Shown here: positions 11,380 to 20,999 of the stretch, piece by piece
Layout: the number at the start of each line of letters is the position of its first letter
Position numbering within the stretch: position 1 is the first letter of the stretch
NCBI RefSeq assembly: GCF_024139115.2
Contig: NC_085140.1
Span: 427,861,240 to 427,925,239, forward strand
Source: Armigeres subalbatus
Taxonomy: Eukaryota; Arthropoda; Insecta; Diptera; Culicidae
Direction of reading: 5' to 3'
Length of the DNA stretch: 64,000 nucleotides
Notes under the pieces: generated by a model
What the model was told of the DNA's origin: nothing
Databases searched by the model: none
The model's input: the letters and a program-made list of their open reading frames with translations, nothing else
Translations under genes and position numbers: made by a program

Positions 11380-13260
11380 TTTATTACGGGCCGAGCTGAC
11401 AACCTGTGAGTTAAGTGCCAGGCAGTCAAATTTTCCAAAGCGTTTTAAAATGGATTTTAAACACCAAATTTAAGTTATGAGTGTGAAAAAAAATGTCGTG
11501 GCTCAGAAAAATGCGTTCTATCGAATCAATGAAAAAAATTAACATGTTTTTCAAAATTAAAAAAACCCAATTCTTCGTGTGTTAACAAATTTTGTTCTTA
11601 CTTACAAAAATAGTTCTATGCCCTACCTCTTGCAACTAAAGGTCCCCGATGCTTATGGATTTTAAACTGTTCCAACATTAGTCTAAACACGATAAGAATG
11701 ATTACTTCGCCTTTAGTAACATCATTTCGTTTCGCGTACTAATCAGATTGTAGTAATTGTTGTCCAATCCGCTACTATTGAGGGTTTCTCTCCGGTGAAA
11801 ATCTTCATCAACATTAAAACTAGTTTTAAACTATTTCACTCAATTTACTCATTTTGAACTAAAATAACCGTGTGGTATTCGTAACGTAATTAGCTATTCA
11901 CTATACTCATGACGATCAGTGATCAAATAATGCGAAATACAAGTTTTATCACCGAATTTAAATTTTCCCACCGGAATTTCGAATCGACATCAAATGCAAA
12001 CTTTTGCAACAGTCGCTTTTACCACCTGGAGCTTTGGAATGTAGAACCAATGACGTAACTTGCCATGGCAATCGCTCCTGATAGGGTCAATCTTCTATCC
12101 ATTCTGTCGACGCCGTCGGCATCAGTTATCGGACGTGTGTAGTTGGAAAAGCAAACTAGCAATCGAAACGGTTGAGTTAAAATCTCTTGTGACCTCTAAC
12201 ACCATCTACGGAAAACTGTTTTGTTGAGCGTGCTTCAGCAAGATCGGTTCCCTTGCTTTGCTAACTTTACTTATGACCAGTGCGTGCAACTGTCAAGCAT
12301 AGTGGACATTGTGGGATGGGTTGCTAATGTATGTCGACAACTGGGATTTTTGATATTGATATTGATATTTAAGTTCCACCTGAAACAATGATCCTAAGCA
12401 TTCGGCGGTGGAAGCAGAGGCTTGAAAAAAAAGTTGTTTAAATATTAAAAACTTCTGCTTAATTGCCTGACTCAATGTGATAAATAATCTTTGGCATCTA
12501 TTGGGCACCAATATTGAATAGAACGAGATGATAAGCACCACTTTTTTTAATGCCCTATTTATCCATTGGAATAAGTTCACCCGTGCTCACACTAAAAACG
12601 CTCTTAAGAACAGAGAATCCCCACCCGATATGATATTCAAGATTGCCGATCGATACATGTATGATTTTTGCACAAATAAAGGGCTATATGAAAGAAAGTT
12701 TTTTGTTTTGAAATGCAAAACATTTTATACTTGAAAGGAAAAAAATCAAGACTCATGCTCGTCGAGTCTCTTTCATTCCGAGTAACATCAACGGTGCAGG
12801 TGATCGTTAGGGGCTCTTGAACTTTTTTTTTTTACAAATAAACGATCGGTTAATGATCGCTCCACCAACGTGATTGATGCCCCTTAGTCGAAGAACCAGT
12901 GTTTCAGTGTTCCAGTGTGAACCATCAACACACGATTGTCGTAGTTCAAAGTAACTGGAATCATCAGAAGCAGGATCGCTCTTAGCATTTCGAAATGGAC
13001 GTTCAATTAATGACATCGTTTTGAAGTTTGTTATTGAATGTTTCAGAGAAGTGGAGCCCCATTTGCTTACAGGATCACTGTGAGTGTAGACTGCTCACTT
13101 GTCATTCGATCCGTCGTGGATATTATAGTCGAACGAGTATCGCTTGGTTTAACTACAGCGCATGTGTTCGCTTCTCAGTCCTCAGAAAATTTTAGTGCTT
13201 TTGAATTGCACCATTTCACCCTTGTCTGATGGCTGCAACATATCCAACAAGTTTTGTAGT
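11380..13260. other. Non-coding sequence, no feature supported
   Basis: I see no gene. Around 12120-12240 composition is more balanced, but no frame carries a domain. Short frames at 12293-12734 and 12807-13229 overlap one another on opposite strands and look random. The words around 11560-11900 recur loosely near 21600-21900 ('cgtgttaacaaat', 'ttgagggtttctctccgg'), so these two regions share a diverged repeat. Confidence 0.4.
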
Positions 13261-13264
13261 AGCA

Positions 13265-13905
13265 AGATGTTGCTTTAAATCTACTGCCCCAAGGTGGTAC
13301 ATAGGACCAACGTAGAAGAACTCCATCCTGGGCGGTTGCTCACTTTTGCCTTGACCAGATGCCAGATTACTGTCGACTTTCTTTATTTTTTTGTTGAAGG
13401 TACTCTGCTAAGATGTCCTGCCGGATTCCAGTCCAGCGATGGATATTCGATTTTTTTTTTGCGTTGACTAATCTGATTGGATAACCATATATTTCGTAAA
13501 CTCGCAAAAGCAGTTCTAGCCTTCTTAATCCGTGCTTCTATATCGACGTTGATTCCACCGTCCGACGCTAACTGGTTGCCAAGATATTGAAAATTTTCGA
13601 CCTTTTCCACTGCTTGCCCCGCTACCGTAAAGATGTAGAAGCTGTTTGTTTTGACTTCCAACGATTTGGTCTTATTGACGTTGAAGATGAGACTCGCCGT
13701 AGAGGAGCGTTCGATCAGGTCGTTCAGCTTACTCTGCATGTTATAGGTCATAGCGCTGTTGTACTAGTAGAGCAATATCATCAGCCAAATCGAAGTCGTT
13801 TAGATGCACCATAGTAATAGGCTGCCAGAGGTTTGGTACACGGTTAACCCACCATGACCTTGTCGATTACGATAAGGGTGAGGTCAGACAAAGCTCCCTT
13901 GCGTC
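13265..13905 (-). pseudogene. Non-LTR reverse transcriptase fragment, internally deleted
   Basis: Reading the minus strand from 13860 down, 'HLNDFDLADDIALLVQQ' is an RT motif with both catalytic aspartates. Next come 'QSKLNDLIERSS', 'NVNKTKSLEV', 'ENFQYLGNQLASDGG', 'IKKARTAFASLRNIW' and 'SLDWNPAGHLSR'. The fragment at 60605-61570 has the same series, but with about 55 residues between 'RNIW' and 'LDWNP' that are lost here. A 7-base insertion after 'QQRYD' also breaks the frame. It is a relic. The clade is unresolved, but both fragments clearly belong to one family. Confidence 0.8.
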
Positions 13906-13937
13906 TAAGGGCGCCTAACAGATTTTCGTGTTTCTGG

Positions 13938-14062
13938 GGGGCTGTCCATAAACCACGTAGACTCTTGAAAGGGGGGGAGGGGTTTCGAAAAAGTCTACGA
14001 TAGTCTACGAAGGGGGACGGAGGGGTATACTAAAAGTCTACGTAGACTTTTAAATTTAATGT
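13938..14062. repeat. MITE half-copy with GGCTGTCCA terminus
   Basis: It begins GGCTGTCCATAAACCACG at 13940, then a G-run block ('gggggggaggggtttcgaaa') and repeated 'gtctacg' words. The opposite terminus is absent. A second half-copy at 18055-18187 has the mirrored end, GGACAGCC. From memory, this terminal word marks a common mosquito MITE family. Confidence 0.6.
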
Positions 14063-14536
14063 TTTTTAAAAGCGATTTATACAGCAGCTTCGTGCGAAGT
14101 TCACTTGTTTGATTGTTTTAGGATGTTCCGGTTTTTTTGCAAGACTTTACCGAAATAATCTCTTGCATTTCTCCTTAAAAAAAATATGAATTTCACTGAG
14201 TAAAAGTCACAGTAAAAGTCTGAGCTACGGCTTAAAACTATCATGGATTTCACCAGGAACTTGGATTTTACTGCAGATTCTACTAGAATTTCGTTTGATT
14301 TTCGGCAGGAACTTCTTTGCAAACTATGGAAATTATGTCGTACTTCAAAGGATTTTTTTTAATTTACAAAGGAAGCATTTTGGAATATCCAAGAAAAAGT
14401 CTTTGGAATGCCCAAAAGATATTCTTTGGAACTTGTAAAGGGAACTCTCCAAAATTTCCGTGAGAAACCCTTCAGAAATTTTTTGCTTAAATTCGGAAAT
14501 TCTTAGGAATTTTTGCGAGGAATTCTTTGCAAAAAT
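14063..14536. repeat. Degenerate 'ggaatttc' tandem texture
   Basis: Words such as 'ggaacttc', 'ggaattcttt', 'gaaattttc' and 'ggaatatcc' recur about every 20-27 bases without exact periodicity. The same texture occurs at 15215-15620 and 26440-26840, and a homogenised version with a 24-bp period lies at 33810-34880. Frames on the minus strand here (14101-14322, 14345-14542) are not genes. Confidence 0.45.
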
Positions 14537-14548
14537 AAGCAAAATTAT

Positions 14549-15202
14549 AGTCGAGACTTATGTCCAATCACTATTCACTAAACGCACACCTCTATAGAAT
14601 AAACCTGGTTGATAGCAACCTATGTAGGTGTGGAGCCGGTTACGATGACATCGATCACGTAGTTTGGTATTGCTCGGAAAACGACGCCTCCAGAGAGCAA
14701 CTATTGGATACCCTTGTGGCCCGAGGTAAACAACCCTACAGGGAAGTAAGAGGTGTTTTGGGGGATCGCGATGTGGTTTATATGCAGGCCATCTATGCCT
14801 TTCTTTGCTCGTCTGACATAAAAGTCTAATTCCTATTTTTTTTCCTTCTCGTTTTTGTTTTTGTCTTATTGTTCTGTGTAATACGAAGCTATGGCCATCC
14901 GGAAGATGCTCCCTGACGAACCACAACTCGAGCCCGACGCTACGCCATACCGTTATTGACGTCAAATACCCGGATGAGCAGCTGAAATACCTCAAACCTA
15001 AATCCCAACCTAGTCCGTCCTGAAATTACGCAATCTAACCTTGAGTCGCCACGAGTATCTTGGTCTATACCCTTTCCCCTTACTAACTGTTGATAATAAG
15101 ATGATATCGATTGTAAATATCATAAAGTCTCGGCTCCGTTAAGTGTTATACACGCCTGAGCCTGTCAAATAAACACAATAGATAAAAAAAAAAAAAAAAA
15201 AA
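14549..15202 (+). mobile_element. 5'-truncated non-LTR retrotransposon 3' end with poly(A)
   Basis: A 12-bp target duplication, AAGCAAAATTAT, flanks the insertion exactly (14537-14548 and 15203-15214). The element ends in a 20-base A-run at about 15184-15203. It contains the last ~90 codons of the polyprotein (14560-14829), then about 370 bases of 3' untranslated sequence. The perfect duplication and long A-tail imply a fairly recent insertion. It landed inside the degenerate 'ggaatttc' repeat, which resumes after it. Confidence 0.9.
14560..14829 (+). pseudogene. C-terminal fragment of a non-LTR ORF2 (zinc-knuckle end)
   Basis: 89 codons survive, in one frame to a natural stop. Near residues 21-38 the pattern 'LCRCGAGYDDIDHVVWYC' gives CXCX8HX4C, the cysteine/histidine knuckle found after the RT domain in several non-LTR groups. 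'REVRGVLGDRDVVYMQAIY' follows, and the end is 'YAFLCSSDIKV'. The first codons are simply the truncation point; the ATG at 14560 is internal to the ancestral frame. It has no endonuclease or RT and cannot be functional. The clade cannot be fixed from this end alone. Confidence 0.75.
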
Positions 15203-15214
15203 AAGCAAAATTAT

Positions 15215-15620
15215 TCGAAATGCCCGTGGAAATTTCTCCTTCGTAAATTTCAATTTTCAATGGAAAATTTTCTGAATTTCTAAATAAATTGTTGAAAACT
15301 TCCACGAGAATTTATTTGAATTTCCCACCAAAAACAGTTTGAGTTTCCACAAAAAAAGTATTTGCAATTTTTGTAAAAAAGCCATTTTAATTTTCATGAA
15401 AATTTATTCGATTTTTTACAAGAAGTTCACAAAAAGTTTAACTGAAAACTCTCCTCGGAATTATCACGGAGAGTTCTTTGGAGTATTTCAAGGTTATCAA
15501 TTGGGAAATTTTACGAAATTTCCACGCAAAACTTATTGGAATGTAGACTTGACATTCTCGAAATTTCAACTCGATTTTTTTTTAAATTCTGAAAATTCAC
15601 GATTTTTACAATTGTGAACC
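15215..15620. repeat. Degenerate 'ggaatttc' tandem texture, continuation
   Basis: Same texture as 14063-14536, interrupted by the retrotransposon. The 92-codon frame at 15339-15617 lies on it and carries no domain. Confidence 0.45.
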
Positions 15621-16984
15621 GGCGCACAGAAGAGTAACTAGAACAAATTCGTGGACAAAACCCAAATAAAAAATTCAACATTTATATATTCTTATATATT
15701 TTTTTAAATACTTCAAAACATTCCGCATACTGTGGCTATTTCAGAAGTGACCCAAAATTTTGTAAAAAAATATAATTAGGGCTCAAATATGAGATATTGA
15801 ATTGGATTTTATCTACTTTATTTGTAACGTATTTGGAAAATCTGATTTTTACACAACATAAATGTTATCAACAAGCTATTATCAGTACACAATGAGTAGA
15901 TTATAGTTGTATGTCTCCATTTTGTTCATGTTTATGGTCAAATTATAAATGTTATGGTTCAAGTTCATAAAAATCACCATTTTTTTTCTATTTTTTATGT
16001 TTTTCTTCAGAAGAAAAGTTAATCTATACGGCAAGATCCGGCAAAGACTCTTGTCACTTCAAGATGTGGACTAAGCATTCTACGTGAAAACTCGTCCGCA
16101 AACGTTCGCAAATTAGTTTCTGAACTATTCGAATAAAATGCGATTTTTCATCATTTTAAAACAAAATGTTAATATTTGTTCATAAATTATCACACACAAC
16201 GAATCCAGGAAAAAAATGTGAATAGCCTGCTATTTAGCATGCTTTTTGTCAAGACATAAATAGAGTAATGTGTCTCCCATGAGGCGCGTTGATATTTTTT
16301 TGAAAATCTTATATTAAAATCGCTTATCTAAAAATTCTACATTGTAGAGAAATCTATTACAACCTAGATTTAGGATGAACCCGTTTTCATAATTGATCAA
16401 GTGATCATAATTTATGAACGGTACCTTATTATGATAGTTGATGTAATTTTGGGATATTCTGAGTCATCTAAACTGTTCTTAAGTTCAGAACTTGCGGAAC
16501 TTTTTTTGTTTCGCAAATTATGGATATATTTTTATTTATATCTTATTTATATCTCCTGGACCTGAAGAGTGTTCAAGCAGAAAACAGTGTACTTTTTTTT
16601 GCATGCGAATTCATACAACCATTATTCTTTTTAAAACTTGGATCCGAATAAGTTAAAATGAGTTAGATGTTTTTTTCCTATGTGAATGTTAAAAAATCCA
16701 TTTAAGCATAGAGCTTTAACTACGGGTTTCTTGCTATTTTGTGAAATATAGCCATTTTAGAATCGTTCACGTAGCGGAGGCAAGAGATTTTACATAAAAC
16801 TCGAGGTAAAACCATATGTATTTTGAGATTTAATCTGCTTTTACACTGTTCGGTGGATAGATTTAGCCATAATTGGTAATTATTACTTCGTCCTAGATCA
16901 GGCCCAAATAACCACAAAAAATAGTTTTGGCCAAGAATTGGCCCATTTACTCCTATGTGCGGGGTTGAGAATTATAGGTCAGAT
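15621..16984. other. AT-rich non-coding sequence
   Basis: I see no gene, tRNA or inverted repeat of note. There is no sign of coding bias in any frame. Confidence 0.45.
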
Positions 16985-16996
16985 GCGTGACAGATT

Positions 16997-17287
16997 GGGG
17001 CCCTCATTAGCCGTGCGGTAAGACGCGCGGCTACAAAGCAAGACCATGCTGAGGGTGGCTGGGTTCGATTCCCGGTGCCGGTCTAGGCAATTTTTGGATT
17101 GGAAATTGTCTCGACTTCCCTGGGCAAAAAAGTAGCATCGTGTTAGCCTCATGATATACGAATGCAAAAATGGCAACCTGGCTTAGAAACCTCTCAGTTA
17201 ATAACTGTGGAAGTGCTTAATGAACACTAAGCTGCGAGGCGGCTCTGTCCCAGTGTGGGGATGTAATGCCAATAAGAAGAAGAAGAA
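16997..17287 (+). mobile_element. Feilai-like tRNA-derived SINE, copy 1
   Basis: A perfect 12-bp target duplication, GCGTGACAGATT, flanks the element (16985-16996 and 17288-17299). The head has a tRNA-like A-box region (TTAGCCGTGCGGTAAGACG) and a B-box (GGGTTCGATTCCC, near 17061). The body carries 'tcgacttccctgggca', 'gatatacgaatgc' and 'gttaataactgtggaagtg', and the tail is a run of 'aag' triplets. These words match Feilai of Aedes aegypti as I recall it. It is complete, and its exact duplication indicates a recent insertion. Confidence 0.9.
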
Positions 17288-17434
17288 GCGTGACAGATTT
17301 TATCAGTGGCGCGCCAATGTAGAAATGTCGGCGATGGTGCACACTTCTAGGAGGAATTGAATTCAACAGTAATTAAATTAATTGGCTTTGAGATTTAATT
17401 TCAGGAGCTACACGCCAAACTGAAAGTATGCTCT

Positions 17435-17848
17435 TTTCGGGAGAAGTATGCTCTTTTGTGGGAGAATGGGACTACCCACAAAAGGAGTAAAATTTGATGC
17501 ATAAAAAGCATAAGTTTTACATATTTTTCCTGTTTTTATGCATAAAAGTGAACCATTCGTGAATAAAAGAAAGTCATAATTGTGCATAATATTTATTCCT
17601 TTTTATGTGTAGTCCCATTCTCCCATGAAAGAGCGTACTTTGAAGTCATAATTGATTACTTTTGGGCTTATTCTACGAGTGGAGTGACGTGAGATTGCTC
17701 GAATGACGTGAGAAGAATCGTATAGCATCATTTGAATAACATGGTCACCTCACGTGAGAATGGCTAAAATCGACGCACCTCACGTCACTCGACTCGTAGA
17801 ATAATCCCATTTATAGTCAAAAGAGCATACTTTAAAGTCTTTTATGTG
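17435..17848. repeat. Two inverted-repeat elements, one inside the other's flank
   Basis: Outer element: 'gggagaatgggactac' near 17460 is mirrored by 'gtagtcccattctccc' near 17610, with 'agtatgctctttt' beyond it on the left and 'agagcgtacttt' on the right. Immediately after it, 'TTATTCTACGAGTGGAGTGA' near 17669 is mirrored by 'TCACTCGACTCGTAGAATAA' ending near 17805, a MITE of about 145 bases. After that, 'agagcatacttta' recurs once more. Neither has coding capacity. Confidence 0.7.
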
Positions 17849-18054
17849 TAAACTTTTTTAGCAGTGTATGGACAGAGGATTAATTTTGATTTCGTTTCAA
17901 TTTGATTTTTGTTTTGTTGGATCTTGTTCAGTGTGATTTTGTTAAGTTTGAAATTCGAATTTTGTTGTAATGTTTACATGGAAATGGAATTGAATAGCTG
18001 AATTGCTTAAAACGTGGTTGATTTCCATATTTTTCCAATCACATATGATGTTTT

Positions 18055-18187
18055 GTAAAATTTGGTAAAGTCTACGGAGACATCATAGGGGGGAGGGAGG
18101 GGTTTTGAAAAAGTCTACGAAAGTCTACTAGGGGGACGGGGGGGTTTGAAAAAGTTAAATTTCGGTCTACGTGGTTTGTGGACAGCC
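18055..18187. repeat. MITE half-copy with GGACAGCC terminus
   Basis: The G-run block ('ggggggagggaggggttttg') and 'gtctacg' words lie in the same orientation as at 13938-14062. This copy ends in 'ccacg'-type sequence complementary to the other's start (GTCTACGTGGTTTGTGGACA) at 18164-18183. The left terminus is missing. Confidence 0.6.
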
Positions 18188-18249
18188 AATCATATTTTCG
18201 TGACGTTTTTCGATTTTTTTCAATATAGATAAGACAGAAAAGACAGACG

Positions 18250-18437
18250 TAGTTCTACGTCAAAAGATTCTTCTTCGATCCAAAAACGCTTGACTTCGTC
18301 TCATCGAACTTGCAACTGAAACTGAAAGTCACTATTTGATCACTTTTTCTGTAACTGAAAGTCACTATTTGGTCCCTTTTTTCGTCATCTTTGGTCACTA
18401 AAGTCACTATTTTGAGCGGCATCGGTCGCTACCAGCC
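18250..18437 (+). mobile_element. Solo 3' end of a hAT-like family (CAGGGCTGGTAGCG terminus)
   Basis: The segment from 'gatccaaaaacgcttgac' to 'cgctaccagccctg' (ending 18437) aligns with the right ends of the elements at 47784-48982 and 57359-59187. All share the words 'aaagtcactatttggtc' and 'gtcactattttgagcggcat' in order. The left end is absent, so this is a truncated copy. Confidence 0.7.
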
Positions 18438-18965
18438 CTGTGATATGAATTCTCTCAGGGAAGTGGACAAATTTCGATTAACTCCGAAACCCATCAAACT
18501 TCATGATTTTGAAAGACAAGTTCAATAGAAGAATTTTTGTGAGATTTTGAACTCATTGGCCACGTCTGGAAGTGTTCCCGGTTTCCACAGAGAAGTGGAC
18601 AAATTTCGTTTAGCTCCGAAACCCATCATACGACATATTAAACTTCATGATTTTAAAAAATAAGCTCAATAGATGAATTTTTGAGATATTTTGGACACTC
18701 AGGGAAGTAGACGTTTGGCTTGGCTTGTGACATGGAATTTTATATTTTGCAAATTGGGTTTTTTGGCTAATAGTCACATCCGGATGTGACCAGTGTGTCC
18801 AAAATCTCTCAAAAATTCATCTACAGATCTTGTCTTTCAAAATCATGAAGATTGATATATCGCAAGATGGGTTTCGGAGCTAATCGAAATTTGTCCACCT
18901 CCTTCAGGGAACCAAGTTACCGGGAACACTTCCGGACGTGACCAATGTGTACAAAATCTCATTTC
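18438..18965. repeat. Two direct units and one inverted unit of a ~130-bp repeat
   Basis: 'ggacaaatttcgattaactc' near 18467 and 'ggacaaatttcgtttagctc' near 18598 start two direct units that also share 'cgaaacccatca' and 'cttcatgatttt'. From 18790 the same text runs in reverse complement ('aaaatcatgaag', 'gatgggtttcggagctaatc', 'gaaatttgtcca'). The inversion centre near 18780 is 'gtcacatccggatgtgac'. This is a compound repeat with no coding content. Confidence 0.7.
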
Positions 18966-19605
18966 GCTCATTTATGTCATGTACCAAAAAATAGACATGA
19001 TGATGCTTCTTCCCTGAATATTTTATGGCAATCGGACATAAAATAAGCCCACACGGGAAATTTTAATTTTGATTTGTAGGTCAGACCGAAACGGATTAAA
19101 GAAAGGCATCATAATCGTTTCGCGTGTTCTTTCAGGATCCATTTCATCTCTATTTGCTTATCCCACAGTTGGCGTTCCTTTTCGATTTCCCTTTCTTTCG
19201 TATTTTGTTCCTTCTCCAAGACTCTCATCTTCTTCTTTAATGACGATCTAAGCTGATGATCCTACTGGATCAACCGAAGCGTCGTCTACTGCCTGCTTCT
19301 TCTTGCTTTGGAATCCTCGCTTTCGATTCTTTCTGACTGTTTTGTCAGTTCCTTTTTTTTGACGTAGGACTTACGTCTCTCTTTACTATACCGGGTGTCA
19401 TTTCAAAATATTCAAATCGACCGCGTTACGCTGTGTTGAAAGATTTTAAACGTTAATAGCGTTCGTCTCAGTGGACGAATTTCTGCGGTAAGCCCCTCAA
19501 TCGACAGATTTCAAGTATGCCTTCCATGTCCACGCTTGATAAGACCCGAAAAACTTGTTTCAATAGGCATGAAACTGTTTTCAATAAAAAAACATTGAGA
19601 TCAAG
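18966..19605. other. Unclassified sequence
   Basis: No gene recognised. The stretch contains 'gacgtaggacttacgtc' near 19370, a near-palindrome similar in style to 'gacgtagttctacgtc' near 18238. The frame at 19069-19251 has no domain. Confidence 0.3.
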
Positions 19606-19611
19606 GGAACC

Positions 19612-19647
19612 TATAAATATGGGTACCGCATAATTCTTGCATCATTC
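19612..19647 (+). promoter_or_regulatory. Core-promoter-like module 1: TATA box plus initiator
   Basis: TATAAATA at 19612-19619 is followed by TCATTC (matching the arthropod initiator TCAKTY) at 19642-19647. The initiator A lies 32 bases after the first T of the TATA box, which is close to canonical spacing. No coding region follows that I can identify, so activity is inferred only. Confidence 0.35.
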
Positions 19648-19671
19648 CATTACCAGGTTCTGATTGGTGCA

Positions 19672-19747
19672 GACACCAGCGAATGAGCAGCCGCTGGGTC
19701 TGCCGAGAAGCCATAAAATAGCGCAACGCGATTTTTTCCTTTCATTC
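19672..19747 (+). promoter_or_regulatory. Core-promoter-like module 2: ATTGG box, TATA-like box, initiator
   Basis: A CCAAT-type ATTGG lies at 19672-19676, a TATA-like ATAAAATA at 19713-19720, and TCATTC at 19742-19747. The initiator A is 31 bases after the start of the TATA-like box. It follows module 1 by about 100 bases. Confidence 0.35.
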
Positions 19748-19749
19748 TG

Positions 19750-20690
19750 ACCGGGACAAGCGAAGCAACCGCATCATCGATTGAACAGCACTCACATCTT
19801 TTAGCAGGGAATGAAGTCTGCACCGACCGCTTTTTCGGCTCGACACCATCGAAGCGACCATCATCAGCTGAAACCTAGCCAGTACATCAGCAGTCCACCC
19901 TACAGACCCGATAAAGCAGCAATGCTGAGCAGATACCGGCAGCAGCAGCAGAGTCGAGCCGAGACCGGCCGGCATCGGTGCTGAGTCGAGACAGGCTGAA
20001 GAAAAGCCACATGATGCAGCATGTATGTTCAAAAAACAAACGGTTCTTCAGAGAGCCAATAATAGAGATCAATATCAATGCTTTCAATACCCTTCGGGAT
20101 AGAAATTGTATCCAATATTTTAGAGATAAAATTTTATGCGTGATTTTCATAAATAGCGTCAAAACTAACAGTGGATAATTTTTCTGATTTAACCGCGAAG
20201 TGGACGAAGGACTTCGCTTGACCATGCCTTTAAAGATTCATAAGATGTCCAAATCTCTCACATAATCTTATTTGGATAAAAAAACACCGATAACAGCTCA
20301 AACATTAATAAACTATCAATCGATTTTTCATCAAATGTTGGATTTTTTGGCATTGATAAAAAAATATGTAGATAAACATTGTTTGATACTGACCGCACAC
20401 AAAGCGAATGTGACTGAATGATCGTTCCATGTTACCAATTCTAAATCTTATCACCCGAAATCCCATGTCCGGGTGTTTCCTTCCTTCTACTAACAATGTT
20501 GTCTCAGAAAAGAACACTCCCACCTGTACTGCAATTCTAAGCTCGCTTGCCCGGCTTATTGGCCTGTATCTAGCAAAAAGTCCCGTTAGGAAATAGACGC
20601 CAGCAGCGAGCAACAAGCGTAAAAAAGAAGAAGCCCTTCTCGAACGCGTTGATGATGATGACGCTTTGGCTGACAAAGAAGCGGGATACA
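19750..20690. other. GC-balanced region between promoter modules, no gene confirmed
   Basis: A plus-strand frame at 20597-20749 reads ...DDDDALADKEAGYKTL... and then ADWPTNWEAEKIQNKV, reaching AAG|GTATAA, which resembles a splice donor. The opposite strand is open at 20305-20715 (136 codons), so the frame is not decisive. Nothing resembles a histone or other known protein. Confidence 0.25.
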
Positions 20691-20701
20691 AGACACTAGC
20701 T

Positions 20702-20783
20702 GATTGGCCCACCAATTGGGAAGCAGAGAAGATTCAAAATAAGGTATAAATGAAAAGTGCATTCGCTCGCAGAGAATTCAGTT
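20702..20783 (+). promoter_or_regulatory. Core-promoter-like module 3: paired CCAAT boxes, TATA box, initiator
   Basis: GATTGG (20702-20707) and CCAAT (20711-20715) are followed by TATAAATG at 20745-20752 and TCAGTT at 20778-20783. The TATA-to-initiator distance is 35 bases, slightly longer than usual. Divergent CCAAT pairs with TATA are typical of histone promoters, but no histone frame follows. Confidence 0.35.
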
Positions 20784-20862
20784 TTTTTTATACCATCACT
20801 AGATATTCGCGGTTATTTGAAAAGATCGTATTCTTACTTTTTTGCACTTAGCCGAAGCAAAC

Positions 20863-20878
20863 AGCCTTTTTCAAGGCT
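20863..20878 (+). other. Histone-type 3' stem-loop-like hairpin
   Basis: AGCCTT-TTTC-AAGGCT is a perfect 6-bp stem with a 4-base TTTC loop, the geometry of the histone mRNA 3' stem-loop. The family consensus has G-C as the first pair; here it is A-T. It lies about 80 bases after module 3, far too close for an intact histone coding region. It may be the scar of a deleted gene or chance. Confidence 0.25.
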
Positions 20879-20990
20879 CTAAGGTCCAATTTTTCACCTC
20901 CGCTTAACTGTTAAGCGGTGCTTACCCATACGTTTAAACCTGGTTTAGTGCCTAAGCGGAGGTGAAGAAATTGGCCCTAAGAGTTAAAAA
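20878..20990. repeat. Short MITE, complete (~105 bp)
   Basis: The ends are inverted: 'ggtccaatttttcacctccg' on the left and, reading the other strand, 'gggccaatttcttcacctcc' on the right. The interior has 'aagcggtgcttacccat' and 'aaacctggttt'. A second, split copy lies at 7935-9305. There is no coding content. Confidence 0.7.
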
Positions 20991-20999
20991 TAATGTTCT

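Noticed and set aside
13938..18187. A single 4.2-kb transposon with GGCTGTCCA ends
   Set aside because: The subterminal G-run blocks are in direct rather than inverted orientation, so two separate half-MITEs are more likely. Kept only as a low-interest finding.
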